Shown here: piece after piece, positions 25,795-36,373 of the stretch
Layout of the letters: every line of letters starts with the position of its first letter
Position numbering within the stretch: position 1 is the stretch's first letter
Assembly: GCA_965153355.1 (NCBI GenBank)
Contig: OZ231126.1
Coordinates: forward strand, 45,198,001 to 45,262,000
Origin: Flaccisagitta enflata
Taxonomy: Eukaryota > Chaetognatha > Sagittoidea > Aphragmophora
DNA length: 64,000 bases
Reading direction: 5' to 3'
Notes under the pieces: model-generated
The model's database searches: none
The model's input: the letters and a program-made list of their open reading frames with translations, nothing else
What the model was told of the DNA's origin: nothing
Translations under genes and position numbers: made by a program

Positions 25795-26100
25795 GTAAGT
25801 TTTATCATTTTAGTGTTTTAGTGTTTTATTATTTGGTCTTGTCATCGGGATTTTTATTGTTTTATCGTTTTGTTTTTATCGTTCTGTCCGGTCAACTGAT
25901 TATTGGGGTGACATGGGTGAATTTAGTGGGATGGGCAGGGCGTGGGCAGTGTACTGATCTGGCTTCATGGCCTCTGCATAAGATGTACATGTTGTTATTG
26001 GCTGTTTCTGCTCAATGTCTATCCTAATCTCATGTTATTTTCATGCATTGGTTGACCAATTTTCATGCCCAATTTCCCTTTCATTTTGTCCCCCTCTCAG

Positions 26101-26251
26101 ATTGTTGAAATTTTTCCTTAAACACGAGACCATCGCAACGCCATTTTCCAATCTACGCCTAATTTCCTTTGCGTCTACCATCGTCAGACAGTCAGAGATT
26201 TCTACAAGACAAAGCTATACCAGAGTCGAAACTAACGTTTACGTGGGCTAA
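26101..26251 (+). CDS. Candidate terminal exon (unrecognised protein)
   Basis: Follows the acceptor CCCCTCTCAG. Taken in the phase left by the exon at 25722-25794, it encodes 49 residues, ending in VETNVYVG and a stop (TAA). Segments include LLKFFLKHETIATPFS and VRQSEISTRQSYTR. The two pieces may be the 3' end of a gene whose 5' part is not recognisable in the repeat-rich DNA upstream. Confidence 0.3.
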
Positions 26252-26528
26252 ACATAATAGTAGTTAATTTACAAGCAGCGATCTCTGTCTCAGGAAAAAT
26301 TGACATTCATTTAACAAAAAGTCTGGAGAAAATGGGCAGCCCAACTAACTGACGCAGAGATCGCGAGCACGCGCCAAAATCATGGCAAATTCATGGCTAT
26401 TTATGACATAAGAATCAAGAAAAAAGTAAAATGGTAAAACACTTTCGATAGGAACTAAAACTTGAATGATGGCATCCTTCCAGCCGTGAACGATGTAATT
26501 TCCCGTCGTAACGTCAAAAAACATGTTT

Positions 26529-26533
<5 letters not shown>
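26252..26533. other. No gene seen
   Basis: Unique intergenic sequence before a GA array. Confidence 0.45.

Positions 26534-26622
<89 letters not shown>
26534..26622 (+). repeat. (GA)n microsatellite
   Basis: About 44 GA units. Confidence 0.97.
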
Positions 26623-27164
<542 letters not shown>

Positions 27165-27230
27165 CGGACAGAGACACTGAGATACAGACGGAGTGATCGA
27201 CCGACGGAGAATGAAATATTTATGATTACC

Positions 27231-27368
27231 AAAACAAAACAAAACAAAACAAAACAAAACAAAACAAAACAAAACAAAACAAAACAAAACAAAACAAAAC
27301 AAAACAAAACAAAACAAAACACGAAACGAAACGAAACGAAACGAAACGAAACGAAACGAAACGAAACA
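27231..27368 (+). repeat. (AAAAC)n then (ACGAA)n pentamers
   Basis: About 18 AAAAC units (27231-27321) switching to about nine ACGAA units (27321-27367). The change C/A to CG/A is sharp, as if two homogenised arrays abut. Confidence 0.96.
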
Positions 27369-27544
27369 AAACAAATCTCTTGGCCAAATTCTATGGGTTT
27401 AAATGGTTCAGGAACCTGAATCAACTGTCTAATCCCCTATTTAAGGAAACAAGGCCAACACCTATAAGTCGCGTGCAGGACAAAAATAACTGAACTGAAC
27501 TGACTCCTTATTGTATCTTTTTATCGAAAATCAAACTTAAAAGC

Positions 27545-28195
27545 AACCCAAAACAGACCCAAACCAGACCCAAACCAGACTCAAACCAGACTCAAACCAG
27601 ACTCAAACCAGACTCAAACCGGAATTAAACCAGACCTAAATCAGACATAAACCAGACATAAACCAGATTTAAGCCAGACTCAAACCAGACTCAAACCAGA
27701 CTCAAACCAGACTCAAACCAGACTCAAACCAGACTCAAACCAGACTCAAACCAGACTCAAACCAGACTCAAACCAGACTCAAACCAGACTCAAACCAGAC
27801 TCAAACCAGACTCAAACCAGATTCAAACCAGACTTAAACCAGACCGAAACCAGGCTCAAACCAGGCTCAAACCAGGCTCAAACTAGAATCAAACCAGACT
27901 CAAACCAGACTCAAACCAGACTCAAACCAGACTCAAACCAGACTCAAACAAGAATTAAACCAGACCAAAACCAGACCAAAACCAGACCAAAACCAGACCT
28001 AAATCAGACCTAAATCAGACCTAAATCAAACAAAAACCAGACACAAACCAGACATACACCAGACCTAACCCAGACCTAAACCAGACATAAATCAGACATG
28101 AACCAGTCTTAAACCAGACTTAAACCAGACTTAAACCAGACTTAAACCAGACTTAAACCAGACTTAAACCAGACTTAAACCAGACTTAAACCATA
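27545..28195 (+). repeat. 11-bp tandem array (AACCAGACTCA)
   Basis: About 55-60 units with local variants (AACCAGACCTA, AACCAGGCTCA) that occur in runs, typical of a satellite spreading by local duplication. Lies inside the B element. Confidence 0.9.
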
Positions 28196-28337
28196 CTTAT
28201 CTTCAATATCATTTTAACCAGCAGACTTAAACCAGCAGACTTAAACCATTAGACCTGCAGACTTAAACCATTAGATTTAAACCAGCAGACTTCAACCAGC
28301 AGACTTTAACCAGCAGACTTTAACCAGCAGACTTTAA

Positions 28338-29450
28338 CCAAAATGACCAAAAATGACCAAAAATGACCAAAATGACCAAAATGACCAAAATGACCAAAAT
28401 GACCAAAGATGACCAAAGATGACCAAAAATGACCAAAAATGACCAAAAATGACCAAAAATGACCAAAAATGACCAAAAATGACAAAAATGACCAAAAACG
28501 AACAAAAATGTCCAAAAAAGACCAAAAATGACCAAAAATAACAAAAATGGACCAAAAATGACCAAAAATGACCAAAAATGACCAAAATGACCAAAAACGA
28601 CCAAAAATGACCAAAAATGACCAAAGATGACCAAAAATGACCAAATATGACCAAAAATTATCAAAGTGACCTAAAATGACCTAAAATGACCTCAAATGAC
28701 CTGAAAAGTCCAAAAATGACCAAAAATGACCAAAGTGACCAAAAATGACATAAAATGACACAAAATGACCCAAGATGACCCAAGATGACCCAAATGACCA
28801 AAATGATCAATGACCAAAATTGATCAAAATGACCAAAATGACCAACATGACCAAAATGCCCAAAAATGATAAAAAAGACCAAAAATGACAAAAATGATCA
28901 AAATAGCCAGAAATGTCCAAAATGACACAAAATGACCCAAAACAACCAAAATGACCCAAAATGACCAAAATGACCAAAATGATCAACATGACCAAAATTG
29001 ATCAAAATGACCAAAATGACCAAATGACCAAAATGACCAAAAATGACCAAAATGACCAAAATGACAAAAAAATGATCAAAAATAACCAGAAATGACCCAA
29101 AATGATCAAAATGATCAAAATGATCAAAATGATCAAAATGATCAAAATGACCAAAAATGACCAAAATGACCAAAATGGCAAAATGACAAAAATGATCAAA
29201 GTGACCAAAAATGACCAAAAATGATCAAAAATGATTAAAAATGATTAGAAATGATTAAAAATGATTATGAATGATCAAAAACGACCAAAAATGACCAAAA
29301 ATGACCAAAAATGACCAAAATGACCAAAATGACCAAAATGACCAAAATGACCAAAAATGACCAAAAATGACCAAAAATGACTAAAAGCAACCAAAAATGA
29401 CCAAAAATGACTAAAAGCAACCAAAAATGACCAAAAATGACACAAAAAAG
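28338..29450 (+). repeat. 9-10-bp tandem array (AAAAATGACC)
   Basis: More than 100 units of GACCAAAAT or GACCAAAAAT. A-tracts of 4-5 recur every 9-10 bp, close to one helical turn. Lies inside the B element. Confidence 0.9.
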
Positions 29451-29542
29451 CAAAGTGTTACCGACCGACCGACCGACCGACCGACGGACCGACCGACCGA
29501 CCGACAGAGCGGGTTGTAGAGTCGCGTGCATGCGACTAAAAA

Positions 29543-30070
29543 TGTTTCAAAATGACAAACTAAGGAAAAGAGGAAAAGAACGAAACAGGAGAAAAGGAAA
29601 TAAAAAAATGAGGTATGGCCCCCTTTTGGATTTATGGGACTCAGAGGGCCATCAGAAACGAAAGAATGAATCGGGGAATGGAGAAAAGAGCCATAAAATT
29701 CGAGGCAGATACAAAGACATCCACCGTCCTATAGAATTCTTCCTCATTCAAAAAAATTTCACCAAGGTAAGCTTTCACGAATGAATTACGACCTTTTTTC
29801 TGTTTCTCTTTCGATTTACGAGTCGTGGGAGCGATGAAGGAATTTGGGGGGATGAAGAGCAGAAAAAGTGGAGGCCTTTGGGTTTTCGTCCTTTCCTTAA
29901 CGCGCTGGCAAGCGGTTTTTCAATGTGCGTCTGTCAGTCCGACAAAATCCGTCATTGCTTCCTCTGCTGTAGTCCCTACGCCACAACGCGTAATTAGAAT
30001 TGATGTGACAGCATAGAAGCAATAACGTTAAACAACACGACTCGGAGTCAAGTGGAAATTCTTCCAGTAC
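29543..30070. other. No secure gene
   Basis: Unique sequence. A frame ending at a consensus donor (..CACCAAG|GTAAGC, 29766) includes YKDIHRPIEFFLIQKNF, but has no recognised family or start context. Confidence 0.4.
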
Positions 30071-30142
30071 CTGGTTAATATCATTCATGTAAGTGCGATC
30101 CGGCATGTGCAAAATATTATATCTGCCGCTGATAACAAACAC
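30071..30142 (-). CDS. Candidate 24-codon internal exon (unrecognised)
   Basis: On the minus strand a strong acceptor (CTATTTTTTGTAG) precedes 72 bp in frame 0 to a GTACTGG donor. It encodes VFVISGRYNILHMPDRTYM then NDINQ, protein-like in composition. If the donor is unused the frame continues (VLEEFPLDSESC) to 29897. Its upstream edge lies about 20 bp from a family A element. The family is unknown. Confidence 0.3.
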
Positions 30143-30162
30143 CTACAAAAAATAGATAAAAA

Positions 30163-30645
30163 CAGGTCGCCCAAGGGCAATATGTGGTGCGATACCCGTC
30201 GCCCTGCTTTGCGTGATTGTGAAATGGAGTGAGAGGAAGCAGGGCAGCGGCCCCAAAGGGGACGAAGTCCTGTAGAACACAGGGGGACTTTCGTTCGTCA
30301 TTCCGTCCGTTCCCCCCAGGCCCTCTCAGGCCTGAAATCTGCGCTCTCAGGCCTAGAAATCTGCCCTCTCAGGCCTAAAATCTGTCCTCTCAGGCCTTGA
30401 ATCTGTGAGGGCAGATTTCAGGCCTGAGAGGGCAGATTTCAGGCCTGAGAGGGCAGATTTCTAGGCCTGAGAGCGCAGATTCAAGGCCTGAAAGGGCAGA
30501 TTTCAGGCCTGAGAGGGTAAATTTCAGGCCTGAGAGGGCAGATTTCAGGCCTGAGAGGGCCGGGGGGGGGGGACGCAGGGAATGACGAACGAAAGTCCCC
30601 CTGTGTTCTACAGGACTTCGTCCCCTTTGGGGCCGCTGCCCAAAA
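30163..30645 (-). mobile_element. Family A element (subfamily a2), near-perfect palindrome
   Basis: Tail hairpin GTCGCCC-AA-GGGCAA at 30165, then GATACCCGTCGCCCTGC. The inverted repeats (GCAGCGGCCCCAAAGGGGAC..CTGTAGAACACAGGGGGA) match over about 63 bp at 30238-30303 and 30576-30641. The interior is a 21-bp array (AGGCCTGAGAGGGCAGATTT). Its two halves are in opposite orientation and include a perfect 36-bp inverted pair (30341-30376 with 30441-30476). Confidence 0.85.
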
Positions 30646-30691
30646 AGGATAAAAAAGGCTTATGCCGCAAAATCGTAAAAGACGGAAAAAA

Positions 30692-31289
30692 CCTAACCAT
30701 GGGGAATAAAAAATGGCGGATTTTCAAACCTTACTTTGAACCATAGCGTAACAAAAATGGATTGAAATGGGTGATGCCTGAAAAGCCCTTCAAAAGATCT
30801 TTCATTTGAGTCTAGTCTGGTATCTATAGCTTTACTCGTTTAGAAATGGCATAGGTTTGAAGAAAATATCACCAATTGGAAAAAGGGCAAATATTGTCTT
30901 TTTTTCTATTAGCAATTTTTGTCTCAACGTTTTCCTAATAATGCAATTCAGAATTGTCACAGCTACTTGATATCCATGAGCAAATTAAAGAGCTTTGAAT
31001 TTTCTTCAAAATGACTTCAAGAACGAATTTTTTACTCAATGCGCTTAATTTCTATGTTACAACAAACAAAAAACATAAAAATCCTGTAGTGAATTCTCGA
31101 ATTCATGACAACCTGCCTTCATCCCTATGCAATTTCTAAACGGATAAAGCTAGGACAACCAGCTACGTCTCATTTGAAAGATCTTTCGAGCTTCGATATG
31201 GTCACCGATTTTTTTATAGTTTTTTCTCAATCTAAGGTAGATAGAATTAGCTTTCCAAAATCCGCCATTTTTCATGCCCCCAAGGTTAA
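30692..31289. repeat. Foldback (long inverted repeat) element
   Basis: The arms begin TAACCATGGGGAATAAAAAA and, on the other strand, TAACCTTGGGGGCATGAAAA, both running into AATGGCGGATTTT. Matching blocks continue inward: AAGATCTTTCATTTGAG / AAGATCTTTCAAATGAG and CTTTACTCGTTTAGAAATGG / CTTTATCCGTTTAGAAATTG. Arms of about 200-250 bp are diverged, with a central spacer. The CGTTTAG-AATGGCAT block recurs in the foldback at 49609-50245. No coding capacity. Confidence 0.7.
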
Positions 31290-31538
31290 TCATTAACATA
31301 GAATAAACCCAAAAAGACACACTCATTTTTTTCTCTTCGTAATTTTACGATCATGTGACAACCATTCATTTTTCTCAAAAATGCTGAGGGCAACCAAACA
31401 TTCTAAGTCACCGGCGACGTTCCTCGCATATTGCATAAGAATTCAATGTCGTACACGATGAGTAAAAAGCTATAAAGGGCTGTGTTTCCGCCATGATACC
31501 GACCACAGAGGAAACAGTAACGGGGAAATGGGCTAGAC

Positions 31539-31714
31539 AACAAGGCCGGATACACGGCAATCCAGTCGCGGACGGTTGGGCAGGAGCTGTAATGCCGATA
31601 CCGCTCGAAGTTCAAAAATGTGACCTACCGACCGACCTACCGACCTACCGACCTACCGACCTACCGACTGACCGACGCGGCAAGGTGTGAAGTCGCGTGT
31701 CCGCGACTAAAAAA
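31539..31714 (-). mobile_element. Family B element (AGTCGCGGAC subtype)
   Basis: AACAAGGCCGGATACACGG, subterminal AGTCGCGGAC, GGTTGGGCAGG, a (GACCTACC)n tract and tip AGTCGCGTGTCCGCGACT then A6. The subterminal motif equals the complement of the last ten tip bases (GTCCGCGACT). This is one of the clearest cases of tip and distal motif varying together. Confidence 0.85.
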
Positions 31715-31975
31715 CGAATTTGAGAAGGCGGATGGGCGGAAGTCAGAAAAATAAAGACAAGGTGCTTTCGCATAAATCACACCTTTTGTCCAGGAGGTGA
31801 TGGCTTGAAAATGGAACGAAATACATGGAGAAAAATCACACAAATTGCTAAATCGCACTGACACATCTATTTTAGTCAATCAGTCAGTCAGTCTGTAAAG
31901 ACTCTGTATGCTTGGCTCAGTACCTGTATGTCTTTTTCTTGCTCCACGCAGTTCTACAAGACACTTGTTGGTCAA

Positions 31976-32058
31976 TCGTTCTGTTGTTTGGACGGTCTGT
32001 CGGTCTGTCGGTCGGTCGGCCCCTGCCGATCCGCAAGCGACTATTAGGTTTGTCCTAG

Positions 32059-32061
<3 letters not shown>
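31976..32061 (+). mobile_element. Family B fragment
   Basis: (GGTCTGTC)n tract, CCCCTGCCGATCCGCAAGCG, ACTATTAGGTTTGTCCTAG: middle and distal blocks of a B element without the tip. A CT array follows. Confidence 0.5.

Positions 32062-32117
<56 letters not shown>
32061..32117 (+). repeat. (CT)n microsatellite
   Basis: About 27 CT units. Confidence 0.97.
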
Positions 32118-32121
<4 letters not shown>

Positions 32122-32240
32122 GAGAAGGAAAAAAGATGTGAGATTTTTTTGCGTAATGGTATTATGATCGGAAGTGCAATCAAGAAGCAGGACGGCATCA
32201 CAACGATCTAATGGATCTGGAGACGCAAGAATGTGACAGA

Positions 32241-32426
<186 letters not shown>

Positions 32427-32679
32427 AAAAAGAAAAGGAGTCAAAGTAAATTCAGAGGAAAGGAAGGGGCCCCCCCAGAGTTAAAGGAAGAATCCTTAGT
32501 GTCGAAATGTCGAACAATGAATCACTTCAATCGTGATGTTTCCAAAGATATCCATTCATTTTTTTATCAAGCACCCAAAAGTGAATTTAAGCGCTTTTAT
32601 GTTTGGTGTTTATTTACCATTCATTTGAAGAAAAAGTTGGAGATTAAGTTTCTGAAACGTTCGTTCAAAGGCGTTTAAG

Positions 32680-32744
32680 TATAAAAGCCGCTGTGTCGGC
32701 GTGACGCTGGCAACGACGTCTTCTGTACCGCCGCTGAAGACGTC
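32680..32744 (+). promoter_or_regulatory. TATA-like box followed by a CpG-rich hairpin
   Basis: TATAAAAG at 32680-32687 is followed 28 bp later by a perfect 9-bp inverted repeat, GACGTCTTC (32715-32723) and GAAGACGTC (32736-32744), each arm holding a GACGTC CRE-like core. No gene can be assigned to it, so it may be fortuitous. Confidence 0.25.
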
Positions 32745-33028
32745 GATGTGACTATCCGCATCCGCGCCTCTATTGCCAGCTTGCCACTTAGGAACGGTTA
32801 TTTGACTATTGAATCACGATTTGACGCTCAATACTAGTAAGCAATGATGCGGTAGTGGTTGATCCGGTTTTGTTTGTGGTGCAAGCAGTTGTGGTGGACA
32901 GGAAACAAAGTTGACTACCATGGTACCCTTTCTTGAAGGGAAGGCATACTGGAATATCTTTTGTTTGGTCAATCGGTTTTGAATTGGTTTGGTAACTAAT
33001 TTGATACTTGGTGAGGAATCTTCCGTCC

Positions 33029-33358
33029 TTAGATTGCGTGGATTACACACCTTACTATGGTTGCGCAACTTAGTGATAAATTTGCCTTCGCTGCTAAATT
33101 CACTTTCTTGTCAAGGGAAATGTCATTAACAAAAAACACTGTGGTAGTTTCGAATTCAACACATCTCTCCCAAAGTGGACTCCTTCTTTCTTGCAAGCGT
33201 GTCTCCATCGCCTTTAAAGCGACGAAGAATTTTGAAAATGGATGAAAATGATTTAAAAGTTTGGAATGGGCTTCGGAAATGGTTGATGGTTGCCGAATTC
33301 GAATCGTGCCATCATCATTATGATATTTTGGGGAAATTTTGTCGCTCTTTTTTTTCAC
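33029..33358 (-). CDS. Possible small protein or exon (unrecognised)
   Basis: A 109-codon frame with a start codon in unique DNA. Its composition is balanced and coding-like: SEAHSKLLNHFHPFSKFFVA, METRLQERRSPLWERCVEFE and DISLDKKVNLAAKANLSLSC. There is no signal peptide or membrane segment and no family match. A second minus-strand frame (32814-33068) overlaps its end in another register. Frames on the plus strand overlap too, so chance cannot be excluded. Confidence 0.3.
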   Translation of the reverse strand: MKKKSDKISPKYHNDDGTIRIRQPSTISEAHSKLLNHFHPFSKFFVALKAMETRLQERRSPLWERCVEFETTTVFFVNDISLDKKVNLAAKANLSLSCATIVRCVIHAI

Positions 33359-33399
33359 GCATTATCGATGGAAGGAGGAAGGAAACGCAGGAAAGATGG

Positions 33400-33540
33400 G
33401 GAAGAAAAAGAAAAAAAAAGAAAAAGGAAAAAAAGAAAAAGAAAAAGAAAAAGAAAAAAGAAAAAGAAAAAAAAAGAGAGAGAAGAAGAAAAAGAAAAAG
33501 AAACAGAAAAAGAAAAAGAGAATAAGAAGAAGGACAAGAA
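33400..33540 (+). repeat. Impure (GAAAAA)n purine tract
   Basis: A-rich AAAAAG units with GA interruptions. Confidence 0.9.
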
Positions 33541-33542
33541 GA

Positions 33543-33713
33543 AACAAGGCCGGATACACGGCTACCGAAGTCGCGTGCGGGTGGGCAGGGGCCATATTTG
33601 AGGCCACCAGACCATTTGGACAGGAGCAGTGAGGTCAAAGATATAAAGTCATAAAAAATTAAAGTGTGACCGACCGACCGACCGACGGACGGACAAAGCG
33701 GGTTGTAGAGGGA
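33543..33713 (-). mobile_element. Family B element lacking its tip
   Basis: AACAAGGCCGGATACACGG, subterminal AGTCGCGTGC, GGGTGGGCAGGGGCC, GGACAGGAGCAGTGAGG, AAAGTGTGACC, (GACC)n, CAAAGCGGGTTGTAGAG. The sequence then leaves the family exactly where the tip hairpin should begin. Confidence 0.8.
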
Positions 33714-33801
33714 GAAGAAGGAGATGATGAAAAGGGAGATGATGAAGAAAAAAGAAAAAAGATAAGGAAGAAATACCAGACAGGACCATCAACAAGTCAG
33801 G

Positions 33802-33906
33802 TTATGGTAATGATTCTAGGAACTTTGCGATTACATTTGCAGCATCAAAGAGATTCCAACCACTGATAGCATCTCCGCTTCTGGGGTTGTACATCAAATA
33901 TCGCCC
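33802..33906 (-). pseudogene. Short protein-like frame (possible exon remnant)
   Basis: On the minus strand 34 codons between two stops read YLMYNPRSGDAISGWNLFD then AANVIAKFLESLP. The composition is strikingly protein-like, but there are no good splice sites and stops on both sides, suggesting a decayed coding fragment. The family is not recognised. Confidence 0.25.
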
Positions 33907-35010
33907 TTATGACCCATTAACTATTCCCCCACTTGCCATTCATGCCAAATCTTAAGCTTCTACTACAAGCGGTTGTGGCTGTACGAATGGGAGGGTAGAA
34001 AATAATGGGCCACTACTTGTATGTAATTCGAAGTAACCTGTAAATGGCTTACAATAGGAAAACTTTCTCTTTTTACTCCCATCATACAGTCCGTATTAGC
34101 AGTGCCACAATTTACCACCATGAAGCATTTTTTCAAGATTACCCATACATGTATCCTGATACAGAGAAGCGATGGGCAAAAGTTTTTTCCGTGCTAAGCA
34201 AACGAGTGTCTTTTATCCTTGCCTTGAAAAACGTTGGTCTATTGTTTTCCCTCGTTTCCCCGTGCACCTAGGCACTCTCGCTTCTCTGGCCGGCCCTCGT
34301 CACGTCTACTTCTCGGTTACGGCGAAAGGTGGCTGAAAATCAGCCGGCCGAGCTACGCACACCTCAACCTGGGAGAGATAGAGAGAGCGACGAGGAAAAT
34401 TAAGCAAATTGGCTCTCATTCACGATTGCTCTTTCGTTTGCACGTAACCAGTCTCTAGGTATATGTATATACTTGTGAAGTGCTTTTTGCACAGAATATG
34501 GTAATATGCGGATGCTTTTATCGTGAATACATAAACGCACGATTTTATTCCCGCGTTTTAAAGAAGATAACTCCCGGTTTCCTCACCATCAGTTGGCTGT
34601 TATAGTTAAGTGCGCCAACTTTGAGAGAAAGAGAAGGAGAGGGTGTCCAGTGTATGGCCCATAGCCAATTTAGAGTATGAGGTAAAGCTTAAAAGATGGC
34701 TTAGGTTAATGTCGTCAGTTTTTTTAGTTTTCCGAGACGTTTCCAAGACGTCAGCATTTCCTTGATGAGTATAGTATCATAGAAAGCAACAGATAACTAC
34801 GTATATCGTGCATAGGAAAGCTTGTGCTGGTTCTGGACCGAACCGGAGATCTGGGTGGTGATTTTTGCCAGTTTGTCTCAAACTCAAAGGGTGATGAGAT
34901 TTGGGAACGCAGAGTCCAAATTTGTCTTTAAAAACTTCCAGAGGCTTGGCGGGCTATTGGCTAGGGATGAATTTATGAAGGACCATTAAAAGAGTGTATC
35001 TATGTTTGTC
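33907..35010. other. No secure gene
   Basis: Unique sequence with a CpG-rich patch at about 34270-34385. A 75-codon plus frame (34044-34271) contains TIYHHEAFFQDYPYMYPDTE but has no recognised family. Confidence 0.4.
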
Positions 35011-35530
35011 TGAGCATGCAAATACAAGAAAACTTGTTAATGGGCATAGCTGCTCATCTGTGACAATGTTTTTGAGTATTCTAACTCATTTAGCTTATTT
35101 AGGTGAATCTCTTTTTTTCTTAAATGGGATAAGTAAATAAAAATTTTCATATGTGTCTGAGAATGCAACAAGATAGCATGTCAGTGAGCTTAGCTGCTTA
35201 TCTATGAGGGTGTTCATGAGTATTCTAGCTCATTCAGTTCATTTAGCTGTCTCTTTTTTTCATTTTAAATGGGATAAATAAATAAATGTTTTGATATGTG
35301 TCTGAGCATGCAAGTACAAGAAAACATGTTTATGAGCATTGCTGCTCATCTGTGTGAGTGTTTTTGAGTATTCTAACTCATTTAGCTCAGTTTTTTTTCT
35401 GTTTTACATGGGATGTTTTGATGCATGTCTGCAAATACAAGCAAGCATGTCAGTGAGCATAGCTGCTTAAATTGGGTGAGGGATTTTGAGTATTTTAGCT
35501 CATCTAGCTCAGTTGGCCCAGTCCTATTTT
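35011..35530 (+). repeat. ~146-bp tandem repeat, four units
   Basis: Units start at about 35011, 35158, 35303 and 35426 with TGTCTGAGCATGCAAATACA. Each contains GCTGCTCATCTGTG, TTTTTGAGTATTCTAACTCA and a T-rich AAATGGGATAA block. Divergence between units is roughly 15-25 percent by eye. Confidence 0.8.
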
Positions 35531-35575
35531 TCTCTGATTTTCAGTGCAATCAATACATACATTTGCTTTTAATTT

Positions 35576-35815
35576 AAACTAACTAATAAAAACTTTTGCA
35601 GTGGCTGAGGACGAAAGCTTAGTGGAAAGTGACCAATGCTTACCTCTTTTTTTCTCACGGCAATAGCAGCCATTATTGCATTGGTACAATAATAGCTCTT
35701 GATTTAATCTAATAAATAAAAGAAATTGCAGTGACTGAAGATAAAAGCTTGGCGAAAAGTATCAAATGTTTACAAATTTTTCCCTCACGGCGACAGCCAC
35801 CATTACTGGTAATGT
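35576..35815 (+). repeat. ~125-bp direct repeat, two units
   Basis: TAATAAA..TTGCAGTG-CTGA-GA-AAAGCTT..CACGGC-A-AGC..CCATTA occurs at about 35586 and 35714, probably an older tandem duplication next to the 146-bp satellite. Confidence 0.65.
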
Positions 35816-35912
35816 GCTGCGGTTTTGTCATGCCAAATCTCAATACTAAGCGCTTGCTTGTTGGAAGTGAGCATAACTTTTTAAAAAATCTATCTTCTTT
35901 TAGGCCATGTCA

Positions 35913-36327
<415 letters not shown>

Positions 36328-36373
36328 TTCAGGATTGGTTCTGTACAGAAGGTCTCTCTATCAGCCTGTTATT

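Larger units (their letters stand above)
27448..29542 (-). mobile_element. Giant family B element with satellite interior (2.1 kb)
   Basis: Both ends are ordinary B ends. The left reads AACAAGGCCAACACC..AAGTCGCGTGC. The right is a (GACC)n tract, GAGCGGGTTGTAG and the tip AGTCGCGTGCATGCGACT followed by A5. Instead of the usual ~120-bp middle there are about 1.9 kb of short tandem repeats: an 11-bp unit AACCAGACTCA (27545-28195), a mixed CAGACTTTAACCAG block (28205-28335) and a 9-10-bp unit AAAAATGACC (28338-29450). The array core is the complement of the decamer in the copy at 17516-17914, so array growth probably happened inside the element. Trp/Phe/Gly-rich frames here are repeat translations. 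Confidence 0.8.

Noticed and set aside
27448-29542. Direct assignment of family B to Helitrons
   Set aside because: A 3' hairpin and a CTAA-like end are suggestive and tandem cores occur in some Helitron-like elements, but there is no 5' TC, the hairpin lies directly at the tip, and insertion between A and T is not shown. Left unclassified.
34044-34271. 75-codon frame containing YHHEAFFQDYPYMYP
   Set aside because: No family resemblance, no splice or start context, and its length is within chance expectation; mentioned only in the gap entry.
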